Positions 25,478-33,604 are shown, counted from the stretch's first letter. The stretch is 64,000 bases of DNA from Microcaldota archaeon (GCA_021816895.1 JAKAWW010000001.1:805067-869066); one strand, 5' to 3'. The notes: generated by a model from the letters alone, not told the origin. Made by a program: numbers and translations.

Positions 25478-25834
25478 ATGGTAAAGATAAGCTACTCGCC
25501 AATAACAGAACTCGTAGTACACGAAGCGGTAAGGCTGGATTTTGACGACCTGCTCAGGGAGCGCATAACCCCTTCGGGCAACATGCCGCTTTACTGGTGC
25601 GACGGCATCCTCTTCACATTCAATTCCCCGCCATTGACAAGGGACATCATGCGCGACTACCTTAATGGAAAGATACACTGGATGGAGGCACATTACACCG
25701 ACATGAAGAAATACGAGCCTGTATTGGAGCTCAACGACGAGCAGTACAAGGCCACGCTAAAGATACGCGTTATAGACACAAGCAGGTCTTCGCTTCATGC
25801 TGAATTTGTAAAGTGGCTCAAGAGCAAGAGATGA
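25478..25834 (+). CDS. Unknown protein between eL43 and Rpo12
   Basis: 118 aa, starting on the base after the eL43 stop and ending four bases before Rpo12, so it is an integral operon member. The pattern is mixed alpha/beta: TELVVHEAVRLDFDDLLRER, a Trp/Cys-containing strand MPLYWCDGILFTF, and a final strand-helix KATLKIRVIDTSRSSLHAEF. In many archaea this neighbourhood holds the KEOPS subunit Pcc1. The last 30 residues vaguely recall Pcc1's final strand and helix, but the N-terminal 80 residues do not, so I leave it unassigned. Confidence 0.6.
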   Translation: MVKISYSPITELVVHEAVRLDFDDLLRERITPSGNMPLYWCDGILFTFNSPPLTRDIMRDYLNGKIHWMEAHYTDMKKYEPVLELNDEQYKATLKIRVIDTSRSSLHAEFVKWLKSKR

Positions 25835-25838
25835 TACT

Positions 25839-25970
25839 GTGGCTTACATATGCGCACATTGTGGCAAAAAAATAAAAGAAGTGGACCAGTTCATAAGGTG
25901 CCCCTACTGCGGCTATAGGGTACTGGTAAAAGCAAGGCCCAACATACCAAGAGAAGTCAAGACAGACTGA
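25839..25970 (+). CDS. rpo12: RNA polymerase subunit Rpo12 (RpoP)
   Basis: A 43-residue protein starting with GTG: AYICAHCGKKIKEVDQFIRC, then PYCGYRVLVKARPNIP. The CxxC...RCPYCGYR zinc ribbon is diagnostic for archaeal Rpo12 and eukaryotic Rpb12. It anchors the Rpo3/Rpo10 assembly platform of RNA polymerase. No in-frame ATG is available upstream. It is the last gene of the superoperon; the next gene is convergent. Confidence 0.92.
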   Translation: MAYICAHCGKKIKEVDQFIRCPYCGYRVLVKARPNIPREVKTD

Positions 25971-25986
25971 GTTTTCAGCGTGCTTA

Positions 25987-26238
25987 CTACGAAGGGCTCG
26001 GCGTTGCGCTCACTATGATAGTTTCAGATACGCTCTTCACGCGGCTGAATTTCACGCTGTTCTTGGCAAGTATCGAAGCGGTATTCTGGCTCCTTATCAT
26101 GTTGTCAACCTTCGTAAGAAGCAGGTCAGACACCGTTTTAGATTCGAAATCCAGTATTATATCCTCGACAAGGCCTATCTTCTTGCCGCTGTTCGTGATT
26201 ATCTGCTTCCCATATAAATCAGACATTAATATTGTCAT
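25987..26238 (-). CDS. PRC-barrel domain protein
   Basis: 83 aa. MSDLYGKQIITNSGKKIG, LVEDIILDFESKTVSDLLL and FSRVKSVSETIIV fit a PRC-barrel, related to the 8747-9007 protein. AAGGTG lies before the ATG at 26238; an internal ATG four codons on would give the more usual N-terminus. It is convergent with rpo12 (17 bases apart). The last residues, ATPSPS, are a short tail. Function unknown. Confidence 0.75.
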   Translation of the reverse strand: MTILMSDLYGKQIITNSGKKIGLVEDIILDFESKTVSDLLLTKVDNMIRSQNTASILAKNSVKFSRVKSVSETIIVSATPSPS

Positions 26239-26271
26239 TTTTTTACACCTTGTGCTTTCTGCATCCAGCTC

Positions 26272-26826
26272 CTAGCTTTTAATGCACATTATTTTTTTGG
26301 ATGCAAATATTCTTATTATGTACTCTTTAAGCTCATTTATAAACCCTTCGTGGTTGCTGTCTAGCTCTTTGAGCTCCTGGTCTGTGAAAAGCTCCCTGTG
26401 CTCCTTTACCAGGTCGTCAAGATATTCGTCAGTGAGGTAGTAGCTTTTTGTGCCGCACTCGCTGCATACATACAATGGCATCACGGGCACTGGATTCTCT
26501 TTGTGCAGTTCTGCGTATCTCTTGAGTGCCTTGGCGCCGCATTTTGGGCACGGCTTGGAGATAGTTATGCCTGTGTAAGGTGCGTGCTCAACCTTTGGTA
26601 TCATGCTTTCAGCTATCTTATTGTTTATGATGCGCTCTATGTCCTCTGCTGCTAGCTTCTCATATCTTTGCCTCAATACTGCTCCGTCGCCATCGAATAC
26701 TGTCTCTAGGACAGCCTCCTTCCTGAGCTCCCATGTCATATATGTTTTCCTGCCTTCCGTTACGCATTCAAGCTTGTATACGTTGCTGCCTTTCGATATT
26801 ATGGCAACGCCATCTTCAGCACCCAT
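26272..26826 (-). CDS. Zinc-ribbon protein of unknown function
   Basis: About 184 aa. The N-terminal 80 residues form a mixed alpha/beta region (KLECVTEGRKTYMTWELRKE). A zinc ribbon CPKCG...CSECG (about residues 93-128) and a charged helical C-terminus follow. ATG at 26826 comes just after the TGA of the histone gene; a TTG at 26832 overlaps it. Coupling to a histone suggests a nucleic-acid context, but no specific role can be read from the sequence. Confidence 0.65.
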   Translation of the reverse strand: MGAEDGVAIISKGSNVYKLECVTEGRKTYMTWELRKEAVLETVFDGDGAVLRQRYEKLAAEDIERIINNKIAESMIPKVEHAPYTGITISKPCPKCGAKALKRYAELHKENPVPVMPLYVCSECGTKSYYLTDEYLDDLVKEHRELFTDQELKELDSNHEGFINELKEYIIRIFASKKIMCIKS

Positions 26827-26828
26827 GT

Positions 26829-27044
26829 TCAACCGCCAAACCTAAGCTTATAGCTGTCTATATCGTCTTCTGTCACCATTCTACGCTTCTTCTGCTGTGC
26901 GCGCTTCACCGCGTACCTCGCTATGCTCGTGGCCTTTTTTTCGAGCATGCCTGCCAGGGCGTCGGCCGCATCATCGCTTATCGCTATGCCGAACTTGTCC
27001 TTGACAAGCTTCTTCAACACTGCCTTTGGTATCTTTGGCATCAT
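26829..27044 (-). CDS. Archaeal histone
   Basis: About 71 aa from ATG 27044 (the frame extends to 27068). A histone fold is clear: helix 1 PKAVLKKLVKDKF, helix 2 SDDAADALAGMLEKKATSIARYAVKRA, and the loop and helix 3 QKKRRMVTEDDIDSYKL (listed in parts). The RRMVTEDDI block corresponds to the RKTVKAEDI region of HMf-type histones. It dimerises and wraps DNA. It overlaps or abuts the zinc-ribbon gene downstream. Confidence 0.9.
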   Translation of the reverse strand: MMPKIPKAVLKKLVKDKFGIAISDDAADALAGMLEKKATSIARYAVKRAQQKKRRMVTEDDIDSYKLRFGG

Positions 27045-27167
27045 ATCAGCACTCAAGATCCTCGTCATTGCACGCGGCTCAGCACCTTGATTTCATCATC
27101 TTATTATCTTTATTCAAACACAATATTCGCATAGCAATTTATTTATAATGTATATGTGGTAATATAT

Positions 27168-27193
27168 ACTGCCAGGCTTGTGGCAGTTTTTTT
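27168..27193 (+). terminator. Hairpin plus T-run in the thioredoxin leader
   Basis: ACTGCCA-GGCTTG-TGGCAGT forms a 7-bp stem and is followed by seven T residues, the look of an intrinsic terminator. It lies between a TATA-like sequence (TTTATTTATAATG, about 27138-27150) and the trx ATG at 27222. It is therefore either a leader attenuator or the end of a short separate transcript. Confidence 0.5.
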
Positions 27194-27221
27194 CTCAATT
27201 ATGTGTAAAACAGTGGTATGA

Positions 27222-27545
27222 ATGAGCGTAATAGATGTAGACGAAAAAAGTTTCGAAACCGAGGTGCTGAAGTCACCTGTCCCGGTAGTCGTTGACGTTT
27301 GGGCAGAATGGTGCGGTCCATGCAGGTTTTTCTCCCCTATTATAGAGGAAACGGCAAAGGACTATAATGGAAAGGTCAAATTCGCAAAGCTTAATGCCGA
27401 CTTCAATGCAGCCATTGCGGCGAAATACAACATAATGGCGATACCTACAACCCTACTCATAAAGAACGGCGCGCTGAAGGCGATGAACGTAGGCGCCGTG
27501 CCCAAGGAAACGCTTAAGAGATGGATAGACAGCAACCTTAAATAG
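27222..27545 (+). CDS. trxA: Thioredoxin
   Basis: 107 aa classic thioredoxin: VVVDVWAEWCGPCRFFSPII with the WCGPC active site (about C31 and C34), KFAKLNADFN, the cis-Pro loop MAIPTTLLIKNG and a final helix. It reduces protein disulfides in the cytosol. It has its own leader, and hisS follows 36 bases later on the same strand. Note the extracytoplasmic CxxC protein at 36446, a separate redox system. Confidence 0.95.
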   Translation: MSVIDVDEKSFETEVLKSPVPVVVDVWAEWCGPCRFFSPIIEETAKDYNGKVKFAKLNADFNAAIAAKYNIMAIPTTLLIKNGALKAMNVGAVPKETLKRWIDSNLK

Positions 27546-27581
27546 GTAGCAATATAGTATATAACAGCATCCAACAAGCGC

Positions 27582-28868
27582 ATGATTGATATGGCTGACC
27601 TGCCTTTTCCGAGGGGAGTAAGAGACCTTATGCCTAATGAGGCGATATTCAAGAACGAGATGCTTAAAAAGGCAGAATATATACTGCAGCGCTTCGGCTT
27701 CACCACCATAGACACGCCTTCTTTCGAGTCGCTAAAGCTGCTTTATGCAAAGAACGCAATAGGGGAAGACACAAAGCTCATTTATGAGCTCAAGAACGAA
27801 GACCTGGGGCTGCGCTACGACAATACGGTATCGCTTGCAAGATATTTGAGCATGCATAAAGAGCTCCCGCTCCCGTTCAAGAGGTATTACATAGGCAAGG
27901 TGTGGCGCCGTGATGAGCCGCAGCACCTGCGCTACAGGGAATTCACGCAGATAGACGCAGACATATTGGGAGGCATGGAAACGCAGGCTGATGCTGAAAT
28001 CATAGCGCTTGCCATGACGCTGCTCGGCGAGCTTGGCATAGAGTGCACCATAAAAGTCAGCGACAGGCGCATAATTGACATGGTGCTTGCAAAGCTGGGA
28101 CTGGGCGCCGACAAGCACATGGAAGCGATGCGTGCGATAGACAAGCTGGAAAAGATCGGAGCCGAAGAGGTAGCCAAGCTGCTTGCAGGCATAGGCATGG
28201 AGCAGGACAATATAGACGCGCTTTCCGCTTTCATCGGGGCGAAGGGCAGCAATTCTGACAAGCTGGAGCATGCGGCGGGCTTGATCGGGGACAAAGTGCT
28301 TCCGGGAAAGCTCCAGGCGTTGCTTGACACTCTTGAATCGTATGATTTGAAAGGCAGCATAGAGGTTGACTTTTCGCTCATGCGCGGCTTTGACTATTAT
28401 ACTGGCACAGTCTTTGAGGTAAAGATAGAGGGAGAGAAAAACTCTTTGGGCGGCGGGGGACGCTATGACAAGCTTATAGGGCTATATAGTGGCAAGGACG
28501 TGCCCGCCGTGGGCTTTGCGATGGGAGTTGACAGGATACTAGAGTTTATGGGCATGTCGGCATCTAACCAGATGACCTATGCGAAGGTGTTTGTTGCTGT
28601 TGTAAATGAGAGCAACCATGCATATGCGGTAAAGGTGGCTAACGCGCTAAGGAAGGCAGGCATACCTACAGACCTGAACACAGCCGAAAAGAATCTGTCA
28701 AACCAGCTTAAGTATGCAAGTGCGATGAAGATACCATTCGTAGCCATTTTGGGCGACAGCGAGGAGAAGCAGAGCAAGGTAAAACTAAGAAACCTTGAAA
28801 GCGGCGAAGAGCAGGAGCTTGATATTAAGGATGCTGCAAATTCTATAAAGAGGAGTATTCATGGCTAA
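27582..28868 (+). CDS. hisS: Histidyl-tRNA synthetase
   Basis: 428 aa class II synthetase. Motif 1 is near FPRGVRDLMPNEAIFKNEML, motif 2 FKRYYIGKVWRRDEPQHLRYREF (part), and histidine A-box LMRGFDYYTGTVFEV. Motif 3 is VGFAMGVDRILEF. The C-terminal anticodon-binding domain (about 335-428) is complete. Two starts are close together: ATG 27582 and ATG 27591 (MADLPFPRG). The end overlaps the next gene by eight bases. Confidence 0.96.
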   Translation: MIDMADLPFPRGVRDLMPNEAIFKNEMLKKAEYILQRFGFTTIDTPSFESLKLLYAKNAIGEDTKLIYELKNEDLGLRYDNTVSLARYLSMHKELPLPFKRYYIGKVWRRDEPQHLRYREFTQIDADILGGMETQADAEIIALAMTLLGELGIECTIKVSDRRIIDMVLAKLGLGADKHMEAMRAIDKLEKIGAEEVAKLLAGIGMEQDNIDALSAFIGAKGSNSDKLEHAAGLIGDKVLPGKLQALLDTLESYDLKGSIEVDFSLMRGFDYYTGTVFEVKIEGEKNSLGGGGRYDKLIGLYSGKDVPAVGFAMGVDRILEFMGMSASNQMTYAKVFVAVVNESNHAYAVKVANALRKAGIPTDLNTAEKNLSNQLKYASAMKIPFVAILGDSEEKQSKVKLRNLESGEEQELDIKDAANSIKRSIHG

Positions 28869-29385
28869 ATCAGACGTTGAAGCTGTAACCGAAGAGAAGG
28901 TAAGCAAGGGCGGCGTCCTTGTAAGATTATATTTTGACATGCAGAATCCTGACAAGGAGAAGCTGCAGCCGCTTATGGCTGAGCTCATAAACGAGCACCT
29001 GCTAAAGGAGCCCGGGGTCGTATACTGCTATGGCGCGATAGACGAGCCCATGGAAAAGGACGGCATGTTCATAACCAATGCGGTGCTTACGCTGCTAGTA
29101 GACAACTTCATTCCACTTGTTGGCATTGCGCTGAGGTATTCGCCTGCTGGCATTGAGATCATCAAGCCATCAAAGGAGATGGTGTTCAAGATAAGCAGCC
29201 TGCAGTCAATGCTGATGGACCTGTCGCTGTTTTCACTCAACTACTCCAAGTACGTACTCGAAAAAGTGCTCAAGCCGGAGGACATCGAGAATATAAACAA
29301 CCAGATAAACAACAGGATAGAGCTGGGCAGGAAGCTTTTGGACAAGCGTGGCGACAGCGCCGGAAGCACAGACAACAAACAATAA
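28861..29385 (+). CDS. Conserved archaeal protein of unknown function (174 aa)
   Basis: Overlaps the end of hisS by eight bases and is therefore translationally coupled. After a polar start come KGGVLVRLYFDMQNPDKEKL and a strand-helix repeat, EPGVVYCYGAIDEPM and VDNFIPLVGIALRYSPAGIE. These suggest an alpha/beta domain with Cys-Tyr near the core. A long helical region (LSLFSLNYSKYVLEKVLK) and a disordered Asn/Asp-rich tail follow. I do not recognise a characterised family. It is convergent with cysS, three bases apart. Confidence 0.6.
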   Translation: MAKSDVEAVTEEKVSKGGVLVRLYFDMQNPDKEKLQPLMAELINEHLLKEPGVVYCYGAIDEPMEKDGMFITNAVLTLLVDNFIPLVGIALRYSPAGIEIIKPSKEMVFKISSLQSMLMDLSLFSLNYSKYVLEKVLKPEDIENINNQINNRIELGRKLLDKRGDSAGSTDNKQ

Positions 29386-29388
29386 GCA

Positions 29389-30825
29389 TCAGGTGCGCCG
29401 GTACCACAGCGGCCCGTATTCTGTATCTTCCACTACAGTGCCATATTCGTCAAGGAGCCTCTTCCTTATGGCATCGGCTTCGCTGAACTCGCCCGCTTTT
29501 CTCAGGATTTCGCGCTCTTCTATGAGCTTGTAGATGCCTTCTTCCAAAGGCTTCTTGTAGCCGTCGCCAGCAAGTATGCCTATTATCGAAGCGCATTCGA
29601 GCACAGCATCGATGGCGTGCTGCTTCGCGTCTTTGCTTATTGACTTGCCTGAGCTGGCAAGACTGCGCAGATCCTTTACGAAGATCAGCAGCTTTGAAAG
29701 TGCAAGCGGCGTGTTAAAGTCGTCATTCATCGCGCTTGAAAACTCATTAAGGAAATTTTTGGCAGAGCTTTCCACGTATTGGTCGGCATCACCGCTGCTG
29801 TCCGAAGCCTTCATATTGTAAAGAATGTTGAAAGAAGAGTATATGTAATAGAGATTGCGCCTTGCAAGGTCCATGTATGAATCGGTAAAATTTATCTCCT
29901 TCCTGTAGTGCGTCGATGCAACCATGAACCTGAGCATCTCTGCGCCATGCTCCTTTACGAAATCCCGTATAGGCACGAAATTCTTGAGGCTCTTGTGCAT
30001 CTCTTGGCCGCGTATGTTGAGCATCCCGGAATGCATCCAGTATCTGACAAATGGCTTAACGCCGTATGCAGCTTCGGCCTGCGCTATCTCGTTTGTATGA
30101 TGCGGGAATATCAGCTCCCTTGCCCCGCCGTGTATATCGTATTGCGGGCCGAATAGCGCATAGGTCATTGCCGTATCTTCTATGTGCCATCCTGGCCTGC
30201 CGCTCAGCTTTACCTCTTTGCCGTCAATGCTTATCGTTATGTCCCACTTCGGCTCGCCCGGCTTTGCAGCTTTCCAGAGGGCGAAATCATAGCTGTTGCG
30301 CTTTCCCTCCTTCGGCTCTATGCGGTGGTTGCTGAGCTCCTCTATGTTCATGCGCGAAAGCTTTGTGTAGTCGGCAAACTTCGATACATCATAGTATATG
30401 TCACCGCCAAGATAGTAGGCGTAGCCATTGTCGGCGAGGGCCTGTATCTGGTCCCTTATTGTATCTATGTACTCAGATGATTTTGGGTACATGTCAACAT
30501 CCTGCTTCACACCTATGCTTTCCATGTCTTCGAAAAAGCGCGTCTCGTAGTATTCCGCAAGGTCCATTGGATCCATGTTCCTTTCATGTGCGCGCGCTAT
30601 TATCTTGTCCTCGACATCGGTTATGTTCTGGATGTATTTTAGCTTGTATCCAAGGTGCCTTATCCATCTTGCCACTATGTCAAAGGCTATATAAGTTTTG
30701 GCGTGACCAAGATGAGCATCGTCATAAACAGTCTGGCCGCATACGAACATCTTGACACTGTTGCCTTCTAACGGCTTGAATTCCTCCTTTGAACCTGAGA
30801 GCGTGTTAAATATGTACAATGCCAT
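29389..30825 (-). CDS. cysS: Cysteinyl-tRNA synthetase
   Basis: 478 aa from ATG 30825 (TTG 30834 also in frame). Class I synthetase: FVCGQTVYDDAHLGHAKTY has the first zinc Cys and the HIGH-type site. The second zinc position, GRPGWHIE-C in E. coli, reads GRPGWHIEDTAM here, with Asp in place of Cys. FPHHTNEIAQAEA keeps the His/Glu ligands. The KMSKS loop reads MHKSLKNFV. The C-terminal helical anticodon domain is short. Two departures from the consensus sit in one otherwise intact gene (see findings). Confidence 0.95.
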   Translation of the reverse strand: MALYIFNTLSGSKEEFKPLEGNSVKMFVCGQTVYDDAHLGHAKTYIAFDIVARWIRHLGYKLKYIQNITDVEDKIIARAHERNMDPMDLAEYYETRFFEDMESIGVKQDVDMYPKSSEYIDTIRDQIQALADNGYAYYLGGDIYYDVSKFADYTKLSRMNIEELSNHRIEPKEGKRNSYDFALWKAAKPGEPKWDITISIDGKEVKLSGRPGWHIEDTAMTYALFGPQYDIHGGARELIFPHHTNEIAQAEAAYGVKPFVRYWMHSGMLNIRGQEMHKSLKNFVPIRDFVKEHGAEMLRFMVASTHYRKEINFTDSYMDLARRNLYYIYSSFNILYNMKASDSSGDADQYVESSAKNFLNEFSSAMNDDFNTPLALSKLLIFVKDLRSLASSGKSISKDAKQHAIDAVLECASIIGILAGDGYKKPLEEGIYKLIEEREILRKAGEFSEADAIRKRLLDEYGTVVEDTEYGPLWYRRT

Positions 30826-30842
30826 GCGTATCAACCATCATT

Positions 30843-31874
30843 TCAGGCTATGGACATGTTCACAAGTATGCCTGGCGCAGATATCGGCTTGGATGACAGG
30901 CTGAAGTCTCCCACTGCTATGAATTTCTCTACCTGGAGCACCTGTGCGACCACTCTCACTTGAACTATCTTCCCGATTACAGGCGTCAGGGGTATTGACG
31001 CATTCTGGAACGTTGCCTGGGCGTTTCCCTGTGAGGACACATTGAACGTATTGAAGTGCGCAACTATTGCCGGAGTGCCGTTCTGCAGAACCTCTACATA
31101 CAGCTGCCCCTCGGCAGGGCTTATAATCCTGAAGTTCAGGAAAGGCCTTGAGAAATTCGCAATGAAAGGCGCAGATGTAAGATTCCCAGGTGCATTGGTG
31201 AGGCCGCAGTTATAGGTAGTTGCAAAGAATGTGCCGTTGTAATTAGCCCAGGGCTGGCCGAGATAGCAGTTATGCGCATCCGCATACGTTATGTTGAGCG
31301 GGGCAAGGCCGAAGCCCTTGCCGCTTACATTCCATCCGGTATACTTGCCATTTGAGAACGCGCCGTTGTAGATATACTGATAGTATTTTTTAGGAGGCAC
31401 TGTCGTTGTGTTGAGCTTTACTATAGAATAGCCGCAGCTGGCGCTCTTGCCGCCTGTTGATATTGATATTTTGTAGTTCTGCGCAGGCGCTGAAAAATTG
31501 TCTATGAACGAAAGGCAGCTGTACGGAGCCGTGCCATTGAAATATGTCACGTTGTTAACGCCCACTATTGACACGTGGGCACCATAGTTTCCTCCTGCCA
31601 GCCATATGCCAAGGGTACCACCAGACCAGGAGCAGAGCCCGCGCTGCGTTGTATTTGGCGCAATAAGGTATATTTGGAAGTTTTGGCACGGGTATATGTA
31701 AGAATAATTCGCAGTGGTCGTGGCAGTGGTCGTTGCAGAAGTTGCATGCGATATGGTCGTTGTGGCTATTGATGACGAAGTGATAATCGGGGGCAGTTTG
31801 AAGCCCGTATAGATATAGGCCACTATGACCAACGCGATCAATACTATTATATACACTATTATTCCCTTGTGCAC
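30843..31874 (-). CDS. Surface glycoprotein with N-terminal anchor
   Basis: 343 aa, GTG start at 31874. One N-terminal membrane segment (IIVYIIVLIALVIVAYIY) is followed by a Ser/Thr-rich, mucin-like linker (ATTTISHATSATTTATTT) and a 270-residue extracellular part. That part has many N-x-S/T sequons, paired Cys residues and a carbohydrate-binding-like C-terminal half (WNVSGKGFGLAPLNITYAD, FLNFRIISPAEGQLYVEV). It is likely glycosylated and cell-surface. Start and topology are reasonable; function unknown. It follows cysS's promoter side divergently from eL41. Confidence 0.65.
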   Translation of the reverse strand: MHKGIIVYIIVLIALVIVAYIYTGFKLPPIITSSSIATTTISHATSATTTATTTANYSYIYPCQNFQIYLIAPNTTQRGLCSWSGGTLGIWLAGGNYGAHVSIVGVNNVTYFNGTAPYSCLSFIDNFSAPAQNYKISISTGGKSASCGYSIVKLNTTTVPPKKYYQYIYNGAFSNGKYTGWNVSGKGFGLAPLNITYADAHNCYLGQPWANYNGTFFATTYNCGLTNAPGNLTSAPFIANFSRPFLNFRIISPAEGQLYVEVLQNGTPAIVAHFNTFNVSSQGNAQATFQNASIPLTPVIGKIVQVRVVAQVLQVEKFIAVGDFSLSSKPISAPGILVNMSIA

Positions 31875-31933
31875 TTAATCACTTGAACTAGTATTATGTA
31901 TTTATTATGCATAATATAATTATTTATATCACA

Positions 31934-31975
31934 CTGCATTGCCCTTTCGGGCCGCCTCGCATCGGCCGCTTGCAG
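31934..31975. other. GC-rich, foldable island in an AT-rich gap
   Basis: Within an AT-rich 198-base gap, this island contains an outer stem CTGCA/TGCAG (31934-31938 with 31971-31975). Inside are GCCC-TTTC-GGGC (31941-31952) or, as an alternative, GGCCG/CGGCC. It has no ORF. It could be a small RNA or a structured boundary between two divergent promoters. Confidence 0.3.
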
Positions 31976-32015
31976 CATACAAACATATATATACATTTTT
32001 ATTGCATATCTTGTT

Positions 32016-32054
32016 AGCCTGCCTTTAGTAAGGATGTTTGACTTCAGGTAGGCT
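32016..32054 (+). promoter_or_regulatory. Leader inverted repeat before eL41
   Basis: AGCCTGCC (32016-32023) can pair with GGTAGGCT (32047-32054), eight pairs with one G-U, around a 23-base loop. It lies between a TATA-like TATATATAC (about 31986-31994) and the eL41 ATG, so it would be in the mRNA leader. Confidence 0.35.
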
Positions 32055-32072
32055 TTAGACTGTGGTGCTTAT

Positions 32073-32186
32073 ATGGGAAGCATACCTAGAAAATGGAAGA
32101 AGAAAGGAAGGATGCGCTGGAAATGGAAGAAAAAGCGCAGGAAGAAGCTCAAGAGGGCGCAGAAGCGCAGGGTAGGAAAGCTGTAG
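32073..32186 (+). CDS. rpl41e: Ribosomal protein eL41
   Basis: A 37-residue, extremely basic protein: MGSIPRKWKKKGRMRWKW, then KKKRRKKLKRAQKRRVGKL. The MRWKWKKKRRKKLKR core matches eL41, a 24-25 residue helix normally starting at that internal Met. GGTG six bases before ATG 32073 supports the longer form; ATG 32112 would give the classic short one. eL41 sits at the subunit interface. The TAG stop falls in a terminator hairpin. Confidence 0.85.
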   Translation: MGSIPRKWKKKGRMRWKWKKKRRKKLKRAQKRRVGKL

Positions 32187-32219
32187 CTTTCTATTCTTCT
32201 TTCTTTTTCTTTTTATTTT
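32176..32219 (+). terminator. Hairpin and T-rich terminator of eL41
   Basis: GAAAGC-TGTA-GCTTTC (32176-32191) is followed by a long pyrimidine tract dominated by T runs to about 32219. The stop codon TAG (32184-32186) is within the hairpin. Confidence 0.6.
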
Positions 32220-32305
32220 TAGCAAGGTTTTAATACATTAGTTGCAGAATGCTGATTGCATGACGCTCTGTGCATTATTGACGATAAGTTATTGCTGATG
32301 ATATT

Positions 32306-33604
32306 ATGGATTTGGGCGAAGGGCTGCGCCAGGCAATTGCCAAGCTGACAAGGGCTACGATAATAGATGCAAAGACCATAAAGGAGTTCAACAAGGAGCT
32401 CCAGAAGGTGCTGCTCAGCTCTGATGTGGATGTTAAGCTTGTTTTTGAATTTACCAAAAACATAGAGGAGAAAGCGCTGAAGAGCAAGCCTCCTGCAGGC
32501 TTGTCGCCCCACGACTATATAACCAATATAGTGTATGATGAGCTGGTCAAGCTTGTAGGCAGCACGTACGAGCCTGAGATGAAGAGGCGCAGGATACTGC
32601 TTGCAGGGCTTTACGGCTCTGGCAAGACCACTACAGCGGCAAAGCTCGGAAAGTTCTACCAGGACAGGGGGCTTAGCGCCGCGCTGATATGCTGCGACGT
32701 ATCGAGGCCTGCAGCGTATGAGCAATTGAAAACGCTTGCAGAGCAGGCAGGCGTGCCGTTCTTTGGCATTCCAGGCGAAAAGGATCCTGTGAAGATAGTA
32801 AAGCAAGCGCTAGAAAAATTCAACGACAAGGCGGTGCTCATATGCGATACCAGCGGCAGGAACGCGCTTGACAGCAAGCTAGTGACTGAGCTAAAAGGAA
32901 TCTCTTCCTCGTTCAAGCCAGACGAAAAGATACTTGTCATAAGCGCAGACATAGGCCAAGTAGCTGGAACCCAAGCGCATGAATTCAATGAGTCGATAGG
33001 CATTTCCGGGATAATCGTAACGAAGATGGATGGTTCAGGCAAGGGCGGGGGCGCCCTGAGCGCGGCAAACGCATCTGGGGCAAAGGTAATGTTCATAGGC
33101 ACCGGAGAGAAGCTTGCCAACATAGAGCCTTTTAACGCAGAAAAGTTTATCGGGGGTCTGCTTGGCGTCCCTGACATAGCGGGCCTGGTGGAGCACGTGC
33201 AGCAGGCAGTAAAAGAGGCGGCGCTAAAGCCTGAAGAAGTGGAGATGGAAAAGCTCAACTTCGACTCCTTTTACGCGCAGCTCAAGGCGATGGGCAAGAT
33301 GGGGCCGCTCAAGAATGTGTTCGGAATGATGGGCGCGCCCGACGTTCCTAATGAGCTGGTTGAGCAGAGCGAAGAGAAGCTCAAGAAATACAAGGTGATA
33401 ATAGGCTCAATGACAGAGAGAGAGCGCAAGGACGAGCACCTGCTTCACGAGAGCGGCAGGATAAAGCGCATCGCTAACGGCAGCGGCACTACCGAAAAGG
33501 ATGTGCACAGCCTGATATCTGATTTCAACAAGATGAAGAAGATGTTCGACATGTTCAAGAACGACCGCAACTTCAGAAAAAGATTCTCGAAGCTGGGCGT
33601 TTAG
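32306..33604 (+). CDS. srp54: Signal recognition particle GTPase SRP54
   Basis: 432 aa. N domain (1-90), G domain with P-loop GLYGSGKTTT (101-110), DTSGRNALD (G3), TKMDGSGKGGGALS (G4), and M domain (about 300-432, GPLKNVFGMMG then the RIKRIANGSG and FNKMKKMF helices). It binds 7S RNA and signal peptides and delivers ribosomes to the membrane. SecY is encoded 6 kb downstream. It sits between two tiny basic-peptide genes, eL41 before and the 12-codon ORF after. Confidence 0.96.
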   Translation: MDLGEGLRQAIAKLTRATIIDAKTIKEFNKELQKVLLSSDVDVKLVFEFTKNIEEKALKSKPPAGLSPHDYITNIVYDELVKLVGSTYEPEMKRRRILLAGLYGSGKTTTAAKLGKFYQDRGLSAALICCDVSRPAAYEQLKTLAEQAGVPFFGIPGEKDPVKIVKQALEKFNDKAVLICDTSGRNALDSKLVTELKGISSSFKPDEKILVISADIGQVAGTQAHEFNESIGISGIIVTKMDGSGKGGGALSAANASGAKVMFIGTGEKLANIEPFNAEKFIGGLLGVPDIAGLVEHVQQAVKEAALKPEEVEMEKLNFDSFYAQLKAMGKMGPLKNVFGMMGAPDVPNELVEQSEEKLKKYKVIIGSMTERERKDEHLLHESGRIKRIANGSGTTEKDVHSLISDFNKMKKMFDMFKNDRNFRKRFSKLGV

